Source: Caulobacter sp. Root343
GTDB lineage: Bacteria > Pseudomonadota > Alphaproteobacteria > Caulobacterales > Caulobacteraceae
Direction of reading: 5' to 3'
DNA: 64,000 nucleotides
Assembly: GCF_001425745.1 (NCBI RefSeq)
Contig: NZ_LMDF01000008.1
Coordinates: forward strand, 124,001 to 188,000
The notes under the pieces were generated by a model that was given only the letters and a program-made list of their open reading frames with translations, searched no databases and was not told the DNA's origin. This document shows positions 1-8,749 of this stretch, piece after piece; position 1 is the stretch's first letter, and the number at the start of each line of letters is the position of its first letter. Both the position numbers and the translations under genes were made by a program.

Positions 1-515
1 AGGACGCGCGCCTGATCACCGCCGAAAGGGTGACCCGCACGCGCAAGGACCCCGACAGCAACATCGAGCAGGTCATCGACCTGGGCTTCGTGGGCGAACC
101 GACCAAGATCGACCCGCACATCATCCAGGCCCTGCTGACCTCGGAAACCGACTACATCCCGGTGATCGCCCCGATCGGCGTCTCGACCGAGGGCGAGACC
201 TTCAACATCAACGCCGACACCGTGGCCGGCGCCCTCGCGGGCGCCCTGAAGGCCAAGCGGATGCTGATGCTGACCGACATCAAGGGCGTGCTCGACGCCA
301 ATGGCGACCTGATCCGCCAGATGACGCTGGAGGAAGCCCGCGCGCTGATCGACACCGGCGTGGCCACCGGCGGCATGATCCCCAAGCTGGAGAACGCCAT
401 CCACGCCGTGGAATCGGGCGTCGAGGCCGTGGTCATCCTGGACGGCCGCCGGCCGCACGCCATGCTGGTCGAGCTGTTCAGCGAACACGGCGCGGGTACG
501 CTCATCTCCCGATGA
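1..515 (+). CDS. argB: Acetylglutamate kinase, C-terminal part
   Basis: Phosphorylates N-acetyl-L-glutamate, the second step of arginine biosynthesis, in the cytoplasm. The reading frame is open from base 3, so the 5' end lies outside the window; about 170 residues remain. The visible part carries the amino-acid-kinase C-terminal features: LGFVGEP, a substrate-binding stretch with FNINADTVAG, LMLTDIKGV, and GGMIPKLENA near the nucleotide site. The stop overlaps the next start by four bases (ATGA), which implies translational coupling with the HAD phosphatase. Family assignment is secure from these motifs. Confidence 0.95.
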   Translation, partial: DARLITAERVTRTRKDPDSNIEQVIDLGFVGEPTKIDPHIIQALLTSETDYIPVIAPIGVSTEGETFNINADTVAGALAGALKAKRMLMLTDIKGVLDANGDLIRQMTLEEARALIDTGVATGGMIPKLENAIHAVESGVEAVVILDGRRPHAMLVELFSEHGAGTLISR

Positions 516-1177
516 GCGCCGACCTTTCCCACGTCGACACCTGGCTGTTCGACCTCGACAACACCCTCTATCCGCTGGAAAGCGAGTTCATGGGGCTGAT
601 CGAGGCCAAGATGACCGATTTCGTGGCGCGCGAGACCGGCCTGCCCCGCGACGAGGCCCGGGTGCTGCAGCACAGCTATTTCCAGGAGCACGGCACCACC
701 CTGGCGGGGCTGATGGCCAACCACGGCATCGAGCCCAAGGCGTTTCTGGACGAGGTGCACGACGTCTCGATGGACCGTCTGGCGCCAGACCCGGCCCTTC
801 GTGACGCGATCGCCCGCTTGCCCGGCCGGCGGCTGATCTTCACCAACGGGTCGCTAGGTCACGCCGAGCGGGTGCTGAAGCACCTGAACCTGCGCGATCT
901 GTTCTCCGAGGTGTTCGCGATCGAGACGGCGGACTACTTGCCCAAGCCGGCGCTGGCGACCTTCGACAGGATCACCAAGCTGCACGCCATCGACCCGCCG
1001 ATGACCGCCTTCTTCGAGGACAGCGAGAAGAACCTCGTCCCCGCCGCGCGTCTGGGCATGACCACCATCCTGGTCGGGCCGCACGCCGCGGACTCGACCT
1101 CGGAACACGTCCATTTCCGCACCAACGACCTGCCTGAGTTCCTGAACTCGGCCCGCCTGCAAGGAAGCCCAGCATGA
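512..1177 (+). CDS. HAD-family pyrimidine 5'-nucleotidase-like phosphatase
   Basis: A 221-residue haloacid-dehalogenase hydrolase. Motif I is DLDNT at residues 14-18 (nucleophile and acid/base Asp), motif II is FTNGS, the motif III lysine is in LPKPA, and motif IV is FFEDSEKN. The LDNTLYP context and length match the pyrimidine 5'-nucleotidase (SDT1-like) branch, which dephosphorylates nucleoside monophosphates. The substrate is inferred. It sits between argB and dapD with four-base overlaps on both sides, so the three are one operon. No signal peptide is visible, so it is cytoplasmic. Confidence 0.85.
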   Translation: MSADLSHVDTWLFDLDNTLYPLESEFMGLIEAKMTDFVARETGLPRDEARVLQHSYFQEHGTTLAGLMANHGIEPKAFLDEVHDVSMDRLAPDPALRDAIARLPGRRLIFTNGSLGHAERVLKHLNLRDLFSEVFAIETADYLPKPALATFDRITKLHAIDPPMTAFFEDSEKNLVPAARLGMTTILVGPHAADSTSEHVHFRTNDLPEFLNSARLQGSPA

Positions 1178-2022
1178 CCGCCGCCGTGAGCCTTTCAGAC
1201 CTGCAAACCGAGATCGAAGCCGCCTGGGAAGCCCGCGCCGACGTCTCGGCCGCCACGACCGGCCCCGTGCGCACCGCCGTCGACGAAGCCCTGCTGCTGC
1301 TCGACAGCGGCAAGGCCCGAGTCTCCGAGAAGATCGACGGCGAATGGACCACGCACCAGTGGCTGAAGAAAGCCGTGCTGCTGTCGTTCCGCCTGAACCC
1401 CAACACCGTCATGCGCGCCGGCTCGCTGGGCGGCGGCGTCGGTCCCTGGTGGGACAAGGTGGCCAACAAGTTCGATGGCTGGGACGCTCCGCAGTTCGAG
1501 GCCGGCGGCTTCCGCGCCGTGCCCGGCGCCATCGTCCGCCGCGGCGCTCACATCGGCAAGAACGTCATCCTGATGCCGTCGTTCGTGAACATCGGCGGCT
1601 TCGTCGACGAAGGCACGATGGTCGACACCTGGGTGACGGTCGGCTCGTGCGCCCAGATCGGCAAGAACGTCCACCTGTCGGGCGGTGTCGGCATCGGCGG
1701 CGTGCTGGAGCCCCTGCAGGCCAATCCGACCATCATCGAGGACAACTGCTTCGTCGGCGCCCGTTCGGAAGTGGTCGAGGGCGTGATCGTCGGCGAGGGC
1801 TCGGTGCTGTCGATGGGCGTGTTCATCAGCGCCTCGACCAAGATCGTCGACCGCAAGACGGGCGAGATCCACATCGGCAAGGTGCCGCCCTACAGCGTCG
1901 TGGTGCCGGGCAACCTGCCTGACAAGAACGGCGGCCCCGGCCTCTACTGCGCGGTGATCGTCAAGACCGTGGACGCGCAGACGCGGTCGAAGACCAGCAT
2001 CAACGACCTGCTGCGGGACTGA
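1174..2022 (+). CDS. dapD: Tetrahydrodipicolinate N-succinyltransferase
   Basis: Transfers succinyl from succinyl-CoA to 2,3,4,5-tetrahydrodipicolinate in the succinylase branch of lysine/meso-diaminopimelate synthesis. The 282-residue length is normal for the family. An N-terminal helical domain is followed by hexapeptide repeats forming a left-handed beta-helix (for example GAHIGKNVILMPS, GGFVDEGTMVD, GGVGIGGV). The ATG overlaps the preceding TGA in ATGA. dapE, which acts later in the same pathway, lies 3.3 kb downstream on the opposite strand. The gene runs into a palindromic repeat that probably ends the transcript. Confidence 0.97.
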   Translation: MTAAVSLSDLQTEIEAAWEARADVSAATTGPVRTAVDEALLLLDSGKARVSEKIDGEWTTHQWLKKAVLLSFRLNPNTVMRAGSLGGGVGPWWDKVANKFDGWDAPQFEAGGFRAVPGAIVRRGAHIGKNVILMPSFVNIGGFVDEGTMVDTWVTVGSCAQIGKNVHLSGGVGIGGVLEPLQANPTIIEDNCFVGARSEVVEGVIVGEGSVLSMGVFISASTKIVDRKTGEIHIGKVPPYSVVVPGNLPDKNGGPGLYCAVIVKTVDAQTRSKTSINDLLRD

Positions 2023-2028
2023 TTATTG

Positions 2029-2151
2029 ATCCTCCCCGCGCCGCGGGGGAGGTGTCGGCGGAGCCGACGGAGGGGGTAAGCTGGACATCGGCCGAGCAGG
2101 CCCCCTCCGGCCCTCCGGGCCACCTCCCCCGTTACACGGGGGAGGATCTAC
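2029..2151. repeat. Palindromic intergenic repeat, family A copy 1
   Basis: It lies between the convergent 3' ends of dapD and the lipoprotein gene. Both outer arms contain nested hairpins of the CCTCCCC/GGGGAGG type and the arms are mutually inverted (GATCCTCCCC at the left, GGGGGAGGATC at the right). Shared blocks also occur near 4290 and 17800. It probably acts as a bidirectional terminator or REP-like element. Confidence 0.75.
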
Positions 2152-2155
2152 GCGC

Positions 2156-2512
2156 CTACTTCGTCGCCTCGTGCACCTGCTTCTTGGTGTCGGCGGCGCC
2201 TTCCTTGACGTCCTTCTTCAGGTCCGAGCCGGCTTCCTTGGCCTTGTCGCCGGCCTTGTCGCCGAGCTCCTGAGCCTTGTCAGTCGCTTCGCCGGCGGCT
2301 TCCTTCAAGTCGGCGGCGGTTTCCTTGGTGCTTTCCTTGATCGCCGTACCCGCTTCCTTGACGTCGGGGTCGTTGGCGATGGCGTGGGCGGCGTCCTTGA
2401 CGTCGGCGGCGGCGGCCTTGGCGCCTTCGCCCACTTCCTTGGCGTGCTCCTTCGAACAGGCGGCCAAGCCCAGTGTGGCGACGGCGGCGGCGATCAGCAG
2501 CTTGGAACGCAT
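2156..2512 (-). CDS. Small Ala/Lys-rich lipoprotein
   Basis: A 118-residue exported lipoprotein. The ATG at 2512 has GGAG upstream; longer in-frame starts lack this. Residues 1-19 form a lipoprotein signal with lipobox LAAC, and Cys19 would be lipidated. The rest is a highly charged, alanine-rich helix with repeating patterns (KEAG, KDAA, KEAAGEA), resembling LEA-like or small stress-related lipoproteins with an amphipathic helix. No catalytic motif is seen. It may be a stress or envelope protein. It is convergent with dapD and divergent from fmt. Confidence 0.7.
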   Translation of the reverse strand: MRSKLLIAAAVATLGLAACSKEHAKEVGEGAKAAAADVKDAAHAIANDPDVKEAGTAIKESTKETAADLKEAAGEATDKAQELGDKAGDKAKEAGSDLKKDVKEGAADTKKQVHEATK

Positions 2513-2609
2513 GGTCGTGCTCCTCAATAAGTCCGCTGAATAACGGCCCCCCATGGCCAAGGTTCCGACTCCGCTTTTCGGAAAGGCTCAGGCCGTCTAA
2601 ACCCCCGCC

Positions 2610-3536
2610 ATGCGCATCGCCTTTCTCGGCACCCCCGATTTCGCCGTCACCTGCCTCGCCGAACTCGTCGCCTCGGGCCACGAGATCGCCTGCGTCTATT
2701 CCCAGCCCCCGGCGCCACGTGGGCGCGGCCAGGAACTGAAGCCCTCGCCGGTCCACGCCTTCGCCGAGGGCCTGGGCCTTCCCGTCCGCACGCCGGCCTC
2801 GATGAAGACGCCCGAAGAGATCGAAGCCTTCCAGGCCCTGGACCTCGACGCCGCCGTCGTGGTCGCCTTTGGCCAGATCCTGGTCAAGGCGGTGCTGGAC
2901 GCCCCTCGATACGGCTGCTTCAACCTGCACGCCTCGCTGCTGCCCCGGTGGAGGGGCGCCGCGCCGATCCAGCGAGCGATCATGGCCGGCGACCCGATTA
3001 CGGGCGTCCAGGTCATGCGGATGAGCGAAGGCCTCGACGAAGGCCCGATCCTGATGTCCGAGCAGGTGCGGATCGACAGGTTGGAGACCGCCGGAAGCCT
3101 GCACGACAAGCTGGCCGCCGTCGGCGCGCGCCTGCTGCCCGTGGCCCTGGCCGCCGTCGAGCGCGGCGGAGTCCGCGAGACGCCCCAGGCCGAGGACGGC
3201 GTGACCTACGCCAAGAAGATCAAGTCCGCCGAAGCCCGCATCGACTGGACCCGTCCCGCCGCCGAGGTCGACGCCCACATCCGCGGCCTCTCGCCATTCC
3301 CCGGGGCCTGGTTCGAGGCGCCGTCCGAGAAGGGTCCCGTGCGGGTGAAAGCCCTGCTGTCGCGCCTGGAAGATCAGGACGGCGCGCCCGGCCAGTTGCT
3401 CGACGACGACCTGCTGATCGCCTGCGGTGAGGGCTCTATCCGCCTCCTGAAGGCCCAGCGCGAAGGCAAGGGTGTGCAGGACGCCGACGTGTTCACGCGC
3501 GGTTTCCCGATCGCCGCTGGAACCGTGCTCGGCTGA
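2610..3536 (+). CDS. fmt: Methionyl-tRNA formyltransferase
   Basis: Formylates initiator Met-tRNA with 10-formyl-THF to allow bacterial initiation. The protein has 308 residues with the usual two domains. The N-terminal formyltransferase fold begins RIAFLGTPDFA, the catalytic/folate-binding motif HASLLP is at residues 107-112 and continues into RWRGAAPIQ, and the C-terminal OB-like domain binds tRNA. The stop codon shares one base with truA's start. In many bacteria def is directly upstream; here the lipoprotein is, and the def gene is 8 kb away on the other strand. Confidence 0.97.
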   Translation: MRIAFLGTPDFAVTCLAELVASGHEIACVYSQPPAPRGRGQELKPSPVHAFAEGLGLPVRTPASMKTPEEIEAFQALDLDAAVVVAFGQILVKAVLDAPRYGCFNLHASLLPRWRGAAPIQRAIMAGDPITGVQVMRMSEGLDEGPILMSEQVRIDRLETAGSLHDKLAAVGARLLPVALAAVERGGVRETPQAEDGVTYAKKIKSAEARIDWTRPAAEVDAHIRGLSPFPGAWFEAPSEKGPVRVKALLSRLEDQDGAPGQLLDDDLLIACGEGSIRLLKAQREGKGVQDADVFTRGFPIAAGTVLG

Positions 3537-4294
3537 TGCCCCGCTATCGCCTCCTCGTCGAGTATGACGGCCGGCCCTATTCGGGCTTCCAGGCCCAGGC
3601 CGTGCTGCCGTCGGTGCAGGGCGCGATCGAGGCTGCGGTCAAGGCCTTCACCGGTCAGGACGTGCGCATCGCCGCCGCTGGCCGCACCGACACCGGCGTC
3701 CACGCCACCGGCCAGGTGGTGCATGTCGACCTCGAGCGCGACTGGCCGGCTCAGACGGTGTTCAACGCCCTCAACGCCCACCTGACCCGCGAGGCGGTGT
3801 CGATCCTGTCGGCCGAAGTCGCCGAGGAGGGCTGGCACGCCCGTTTCTCGGCCAATGAGCGCCGCTATCTCTACCGGATTCTCAACCGCCGCGCCCCACC
3901 AGCCCTGGACAAGGGCAAGGTCTGGCACGTGAAGAAGGACTTGGACGCCGAGGCCATGCACGTCGCCGCCCGGCACCTGGTCGGCCTGCACGACTTCACC
4001 ACCTTCCGCGACATGCATTGCCAGGCCAAGAGCCCGCTGAAGACCCTCGACGTCGCCCGGGTGCGACAGGTCGGTGAGGAGATCCACCTCGACTTCGAGG
4101 CGCGGTCCTTCCTGCATCGCCAGGTGCGGTCGATGACCGGGACATTGGTCGAGGTCGGCGCCGGGCGGTGGACGCCGGACGACGTGAAGGCCGCGCTGGA
4201 GGCGAAGGATCGCCGAGCCTGTGGGCCGGTGGCGCCGGCGGATGGACTGTATCTGGTCGGCGTGGGGTATGGCGAGATCACTCCCCCCACCTGA
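3536..4294 (+). CDS. truA: tRNA pseudouridine(38-40) synthase
   Basis: Isomerises uridines 38-40 in the anticodon arm of tRNAs. It has 252 residues and begins with PRYRLLVEYDG, typical of TruA. The catalytic aspartate is Asp52 in GRTDTGVHA. A second family block, FLHRQVRSMTGTLVEVG, is near residue 195. Its start overlaps fmt's stop by one base (TGATG), so fmt and truA are translated as a unit. The transcript runs into a family A palindromic repeat. Confidence 0.97.
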   Translation: MPRYRLLVEYDGRPYSGFQAQAVLPSVQGAIEAAVKAFTGQDVRIAAAGRTDTGVHATGQVVHVDLERDWPAQTVFNALNAHLTREAVSILSAEVAEEGWHARFSANERRYLYRILNRRAPPALDKGKVWHVKKDLDAEAMHVAARHLVGLHDFTTFRDMHCQAKSPLKTLDVARVRQVGEEIHLDFEARSFLHRQVRSMTGTLVEVGAGRWTPDDVKAALEAKDRRACGPVAPADGLYLVGVGYGEITPPT

Positions 4295-4392
4295 CCCGCT
4301 TCGCGGGTCGTCCGCCCCCAAAGGCGGGCGGAAGGTGATCCTTCTTCCCCCTCCGGGGGAGGAGCGCCGAAGGCGCGGAGGGGGCAAGTGGC
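4285..4392. repeat. Palindromic intergenic repeat, family A copy 2
   Basis: It fills the space between the convergent ends of truA and glsA, overlapping the last codons of truA. Its blocks (CCACCTGACC, CGTCCGCCCCC, GGCGGAAGG, CTTCTTCCCCCTCCGGGGGAGG, then a GCGGAGGGGG end) recur in inverse orientation at 17794-17902. Several internal hairpins are possible, including CCCGCTTCGCGGG. Likely a mobile palindromic element or a bidirectional terminator. Confidence 0.75.
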
Positions 4393-4397
4393 CGCCC

Positions 4398-5318
4398 CTA
4401 CAGCACCGAACAGTTCGTGATCTGGCTGAACGCCTCCAGCGCCGCCGTGCCGACCACCGAGGTGCCGAACCGATCCAGCTCCGGCGACCACACCGCGATC
4501 GTCGCCTTGCCCGGCACGACCGCGACGATGCCGCCGCCCACGCCGCTCTTGGCCGGCAGGCCGACGCGATAGGCGAAGCTGCCGACGCTGTCATAGATGC
4601 CGCAGGTCAGCAGCAGGGCGTTCAGCCGCCGGGTCAGGCGCTCGGGAAACACCGTCTCCTGGGCCACGGGTGAAAAGCCGCCGGCCGCCAAGGGCAGGAA
4701 GGCGCGGGCCAGCTGGCGGCAGCTCATGGTCAGGGCGCATTGGCGGCAATAGGCGGCGACCACGGCCTCCGGATCGTGGGTGATCGTGCCCTTGGCGCGC
4801 ATCAGGTTGGCGATGGCGCGGTTCTGCCAGGCGTGGGCCAGCTCCGAAGCCGCCACGGTCGGGTCGATCTCCAGCCGCTCGTCCGCCAGGAAGCCGGCGA
4901 AGTCGCGGACCAGGGCGGCCGGGTCGCGGGTGACATCCAGCAGCACGTCGGTGACCGCCAGGGCGCCGGCGTTGATGAACGGGTTGCGCGGCACGCCCTG
5001 CTCGGCCTCCAGCAGCGACAGGTGGTTGAACGGCGTGCCCGACGGCTCCTTGCCCACGCGGGTCCAGGTCTCGTCGCCCAGGCGGTTCAGGGCCAGGCCC
5101 AGGGCGAAGACCTTGGTGATGCTCTGGACCGAGAAGCCTTCGTCGGCGTCGCCGATCACGTGCTCGTCGCCGGTCACCGTCCGCACGGCCATGCCGAACT
5201 TCGTGCCCGGCACGCCCGCCAGTTGCGGGATGTAGTCGGCCGGGCGGCCCTTGCCGAAGTGCGGCTTAACCAGCACCGCCACCTCGGCCAGCACGTCGGG
5301 GATCGAGAGCGCCTTCAT
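4398..5318 (-). CDS. glsA: Glutaminase
   Basis: Hydrolyses glutamine to glutamate and ammonia. The 306-residue protein has the beta-lactamase-like glutaminase fold, with the catalytic Ser66-x-x-Lys69 in SVQSITKVF. Other family blocks are NPFINAGALAV and GVGGGIVAVVPGK near the C-terminus. It starts 15 bp after the dapE stop on the same strand, so they form a two-gene operon. No signal peptide, so cytoplasmic. Possible roles are glutamate supply or ammonia release for pH control; the sequence does not distinguish them. Confidence 0.95.
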   Translation of the reverse strand: MKALSIPDVLAEVAVLVKPHFGKGRPADYIPQLAGVPGTKFGMAVRTVTGDEHVIGDADEGFSVQSITKVFALGLALNRLGDETWTRVGKEPSGTPFNHLSLLEAEQGVPRNPFINAGALAVTDVLLDVTRDPAALVRDFAGFLADERLEIDPTVAASELAHAWQNRAIANLMRAKGTITHDPEAVVAAYCRQCALTMSCRQLARAFLPLAAGGFSPVAQETVFPERLTRRLNALLLTCGIYDSVGSFAYRVGLPAKSGVGGGIVAVVPGKATIAVWSPELDRFGTSVVGTAALEAFSQITNCSVL

Positions 5319-5333
5319 GCCGACGCCCCGCCC

Positions 5334-6479
5334 TTAAGCGAAGGCCGCGAAGTAGCGGTTGATCAGCGCCTCGTAGGCGCCAGCCAGCTGGCGGACCTCC
5401 TCGACCGGCACACGCTCGTCGACCTGGTGCATGGTCGAGCCGACCAGGCCGAACTCGACCACCGGGCACAGGCTGCGAATGAACCGCGCGTCGCTGGTGC
5501 CGCCGGTCGTCGACAGCTCCGGCACGCGGCCGGTGGCGTCGCCGACCGCGGCCACGATCACGTCGGTGAAAGCGCCCGGCGCGGTCAGGAAGGCCTCGCC
5601 GCTGATCTTGCAGAGCGCTTCGACCCGGCCCGAGAACCCCTCGGCGGCCTCGCGGCACTCCTGCTCGATCCAGGCCGCCAGGTCCCTGCCCTGGTGGGCC
5701 GGGTTGAAGCGGATGTTGATCCGGGCCTTGGCCGAGGCGGGAATGACGTTGGTGGCGGTGTTGCCGACGTCGACCGTGGTCACCTCCAGGTTCGACGGCT
5801 GGAAGCCGGTATAGCCTTCGTCCAGCACCCGGCTCTGCAGGCGCGAGAGGATGTCGACCATCACCGGGATCGGATTGGCCGCACGGTGCGGATAGGCCAC
5901 GTGGCCCTGCTTCCCGTCGACGGCGATCCAGGCGTTGATGCTGCCGCGCCGGCCGATCTTGACCATGTCGCCCAGCAGGTTGGCGCTGGTCGGCTCGCCG
6001 ACGATGCAATGGTCGATGATCTCGCCCTCGGCGGCCAGGGCCTGGACGACCTTGACGGTGCCGTCCTCGGCCACGCCCTCCTCGTCGCCGGTGATCAGGA
6101 AGCTGATCGAGCCGGCGTGCTCGGGGACCTTCGACACGGCGGCGACAAAGGCGGCGATGGCGCTCTTCATGTCGACCGCGCCGCGACCGTACAGGACCCC
6201 GTCCTTGATCTCGGCCTCGAACGGGCCGGCGGTCCAGGCCGCGTCGTCGCCCACCGGCACCACGTCGGTATGGCCGGCGAAGCAGAGGTTGGGCCGGGCC
6301 GTCCCGCGGCGGGCATAGAGGTTCTCGATCTCGCCGAACTTCATGCGCCGGCAGCTGAATCCGAGACCTTCCAGCCGCCGTTGCAGCACGTCCATCGCGC
6401 CCTCGTCGGCCGGCGTCACCGACGGGCGGCGGATCAGGGCCTGGGCGAGATCGATCGGATCGAGGGCGGGGCTGGTCAT
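5334..6479 (-). CDS. dapE: Succinyl-diaminopimelate desuccinylase
   Basis: Removes succinate from N-succinyl-LL-diaminopimelate in the lysine/peptidoglycan pathway that also uses DapD. The 381-residue M20 metallopeptidase shows zinc ligands His70 (GHTDVVPVGD) and Asp103 (GRGAVDMKS) and the catalytic pair Glu133-Glu134 (TGDEEG). I use the ATG at 6479 (MTSPAL), which has AAAGG upstream and gives a normal N-terminus; the frame stays open 12 codons further. glsA follows 15 bp downstream. Confidence 0.96.
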   Translation of the reverse strand: MTSPALDPIDLAQALIRRPSVTPADEGAMDVLQRRLEGLGFSCRRMKFGEIENLYARRGTARPNLCFAGHTDVVPVGDDAAWTAGPFEAEIKDGVLYGRGAVDMKSAIAAFVAAVSKVPEHAGSISFLITGDEEGVAEDGTVKVVQALAAEGEIIDHCIVGEPTSANLLGDMVKIGRRGSINAWIAVDGKQGHVAYPHRAANPIPVMVDILSRLQSRVLDEGYTGFQPSNLEVTTVDVGNTATNVIPASAKARINIRFNPAHQGRDLAAWIEQECREAAEGFSGRVEALCKISGEAFLTAPGAFTDVIVAAVGDATGRVPELSTTGGTSDARFIRSLCPVVEFGLVGSTMHQVDERVPVEEVRQLAGAYEALINRYFAAFA

Positions 6480-6587
6480 GGCCCAGCCTTTAGGCCGCTC
6501 ATCGGAGGGACGCAAATCGATCGGCGACGAATTCCCGCCAGAGCTGTGCTATGGGTGAATTCAATCGAGACGGGGAGGGTCACGACA

Positions 6588-8168
6588 ATGCTGGCTTGGA
6601 TCATCGCGGCTCTGGAGCCGGTCATCGCCTGGCTAACCGAGCGCTGGCCCGCCTTTCACCGCTTCGTCAGCGGCCTGCTGATCAATGGCATCGTTAGCGA
6701 GACCCGGCCGCGCCCGCATCCCTGGAGCACCAAGACCGACTACATCAGCTGGGCGGCCCTGACCGACCGCACCTACAGCGCCCGCCAGCTGGCCGCGGTC
6801 GATCTCGGTCCGCTCCCGAGCGCCGAACTGACGACCGCCGTGTTCGCGCGGCCGGACGGCGCGCCGCAGACCCACTGCCCGAAGTCGACCATGCTGTTTC
6901 CGGCCTTCGCCCAGTACCTGACCGACGGCTTCATCCGCACCATGGTGTTCAACGACCGCGAGGACCGCCGCCGCACCACCTCCAACCACGAGATCGACCT
7001 CTGCACCCTCTACGGCCGCACCGAGGCGCAGACCAACGCCCTGCGCCTGAGGTCGAGCGCCCAGCGCGGCCGCCTGAAGTCGCAATGGGTCAATGGCGAG
7101 GAATATCCGCCGGCGCTCTACGACGTCCAAGGCGTGACCCTGGCCGAGTTCGTGGACCTGGATCCGCCGCTGGGGGTCGACGGCGACACGCCGCTGGCGA
7201 TCAAGCGTCAGCTGTTCGCTCTGGGCGGCGACCGGGCCAATTCGTCGGTCGGCACGATGATGATGGGGACGCTGCTGCTGCGTGAGCACAACCGCCTGGC
7301 CGGCGTGATCGCCGCAGCCCATCCGGACTGGGACGACGACCGGATCTTCGAGACGGCCCGCAACGTGGTGATCGTGCTCTACATCAAGCTGGTGGTCGAG
7401 GAGTACATCAACCACATCTCGCCCTCGCGCATCCGCCTGCTGGCCGATCCCAGCGACGGCTGGAGGCGGCCGTGGAACAAGCCCAACTGGATCACCGCCG
7501 AGTTCAGCCTGCTCTATCGCTGGCACTCGCTGGTGTCGGAGGACATCGTCTGGGCCGGACAGCCGCTCAAGACCGCCAACCTGCGCTTCGCCGGCGAGCA
7601 GCTGACCGGCCACGGCCTGGCCAAGGCCTATGCCTGGATGAGCGCCCAGCCGGCGGCGCTGCTGGGGGCCGGCAACACCGCCGACTACCTGCAGAGCGTC
7701 GAGGCGCGAGCCATCGACCAGGCCCGCCTGAACCGGATCGCGCCCTACAACGCCTATCGCGCGGCCATGGGCATGAAGCCGGTGACCGCCTTCGAGCAGA
7801 TCAGCACCCGCCCCGGCGTCGCCGACAAGCTCAAGTCGCTGTACGGCGATGTCGATAAGGTCGAGTTCTATGTCGGCCTGTTCGCCGAGGACACCGCCGC
7901 CAACGCGCCGCTGCCGCCGCTGATCCTGCGCATGGTGGCCATCGACGCCTTCTCCCAGGCCCTGACCAATCCGCTGCTGTCGCGGAACATCTGGGGCGAC
8001 GAGAAGAACAAGCTCGCGGCCTTCACCGCCGAGGGTGTCGCCGCCATCGAGTCAGCCCGCACCCTGCGCGACCTGCTGGTCCGTAACGGCGCCGACCCTG
8101 GCCAGGCCTTCGTCGGCATGACCCGGCCCGACTGGAAGCGCGACGCCAAGGTGCAGCGAGTGGGCTGA
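6588..8168 (+). CDS. Cyclooxygenase-like animal-type heme peroxidase
   Basis: A 526-residue member of the animal heme peroxidase superfamily, nearest in motif content to prostaglandin-endoperoxide synthase and alpha-dioxygenase. EIDLCTLYG (residues 135-143) matches the family's substrate-site block; GGDRANSSVG and LLLREHNRLAG (213-240) match GDxRANxN and LREHNRV. LYRWH (309-313) supplies the proximal heme His313 and Tyr310, the position of the radical tyrosine of cyclooxygenases. In FAQYLTDGF (107-115) the distal-side Gln109 is kept but the distal histidine position is Asp113. GGAGG precedes the ATG. The N-terminus is hydrophobic (possible membrane contact), with no EGF domain. Likely oxygenates a fatty acid; the substrate is unknown. 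Confidence 0.88.
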   Translation: MLAWIIAALEPVIAWLTERWPAFHRFVSGLLINGIVSETRPRPHPWSTKTDYISWAALTDRTYSARQLAAVDLGPLPSAELTTAVFARPDGAPQTHCPKSTMLFPAFAQYLTDGFIRTMVFNDREDRRRTTSNHEIDLCTLYGRTEAQTNALRLRSSAQRGRLKSQWVNGEEYPPALYDVQGVTLAEFVDLDPPLGVDGDTPLAIKRQLFALGGDRANSSVGTMMMGTLLLREHNRLAGVIAAAHPDWDDDRIFETARNVVIVLYIKLVVEEYINHISPSRIRLLADPSDGWRRPWNKPNWITAEFSLLYRWHSLVSEDIVWAGQPLKTANLRFAGEQLTGHGLAKAYAWMSAQPAALLGAGNTADYLQSVEARAIDQARLNRIAPYNAYRAAMGMKPVTAFEQISTRPGVADKLKSLYGDVDKVEFYVGLFAEDTAANAPLPPLILRMVAIDAFSQALTNPLLSRNIWGDEKNKLAAFTAEGVAAIESARTLRDLLVRNGADPGQAFVGMTRPDWKRDAKVQRVG

Positions 8169-8229
8169 GGCTCTTGCCCGGTTGAGACCGGCGGCGCGCG
8201 TGCTTAACTGCGGGGCGGAGGAGACGCCC

Positions 8230-8709
8230 TTGCCCAAGATCGACCTGACCACCGCCCCGACGCGCGTCGGCACGGCCTATCCGGCGCCGTTCGACACGCC
8301 ATGCCTGCAACGCCACCGCACCAAGCTGGGCGACGCCGTCGGCCTCGACCAGTTCGGCGTCAACCTGCTGCGCCTGCCGCCCGGCGCCTGGTCCAGCCAG
8401 CGCCACTGGCACACGGCCGAGGACGAGTTCACCTGGGTGGTCGAGGGCGAGGTGGTGCTGGTCGACAACGACGGCGAGACCGTGATGCGGGCCGGCGACT
8501 GCGCGGGCTTCAAGGCCGGCGTCGCCAACGGCCACCACTTCCAGAACCGCTCGGACCGCGACGTACTGCTGCTGGAGATCGGCTCGCGCAAGCCGGACGA
8601 GGACGGCTGCGACTATCCCGACATCGACCTGGTGCTGCGCGACGGAGACGGGACCTACCGGCATCGGGACGGAACACCGTACGAGACCGATCAGGGGCGG
8701 AAACGCTAG
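8230..8709 (+). CDS. Cupin-domain protein
   Basis: A 159-residue single-cupin protein. Motif 1 is HWHTAEDEF (residues 59-67) with ligands His59, His61 and an acidic residue, then VVEGEVVLVDNDGE; motif 2 contains NGHHFQN (100-106) with a third histidine. It probably binds one metal, but the substrate cannot be read from sequence. I chose the TTG at 8230 because GGAGGAGA sits the right distance upstream; no ATG lies near the conserved N-terminus. It starts 61 bp after the peroxidase stop and may be cotranscribed, which hints at processing of an oxidised product (inference). Confidence 0.8.
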   Translation: MPKIDLTTAPTRVGTAYPAPFDTPCLQRHRTKLGDAVGLDQFGVNLLRLPPGAWSSQRHWHTAEDEFTWVVEGEVVLVDNDGETVMRAGDCAGFKAGVANGHHFQNRSDRDVLLLEIGSRKPDEDGCDYPDIDLVLRDGDGTYRHRDGTPYETDQGRKR

Positions 8710-8749
8710 CGCCCGTTGACGCGCCTTGGCCATCGCCTAGGTTGATCCC

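Noticed and set aside
4740..6587. A very long open frame leading into the peroxidase gene
   Set aside because: It is antisense to glsA and dapE, which have clear motifs. High GC keeps the opposite frame open. The peroxidase has its own GGAGG-led ATG at 6588.
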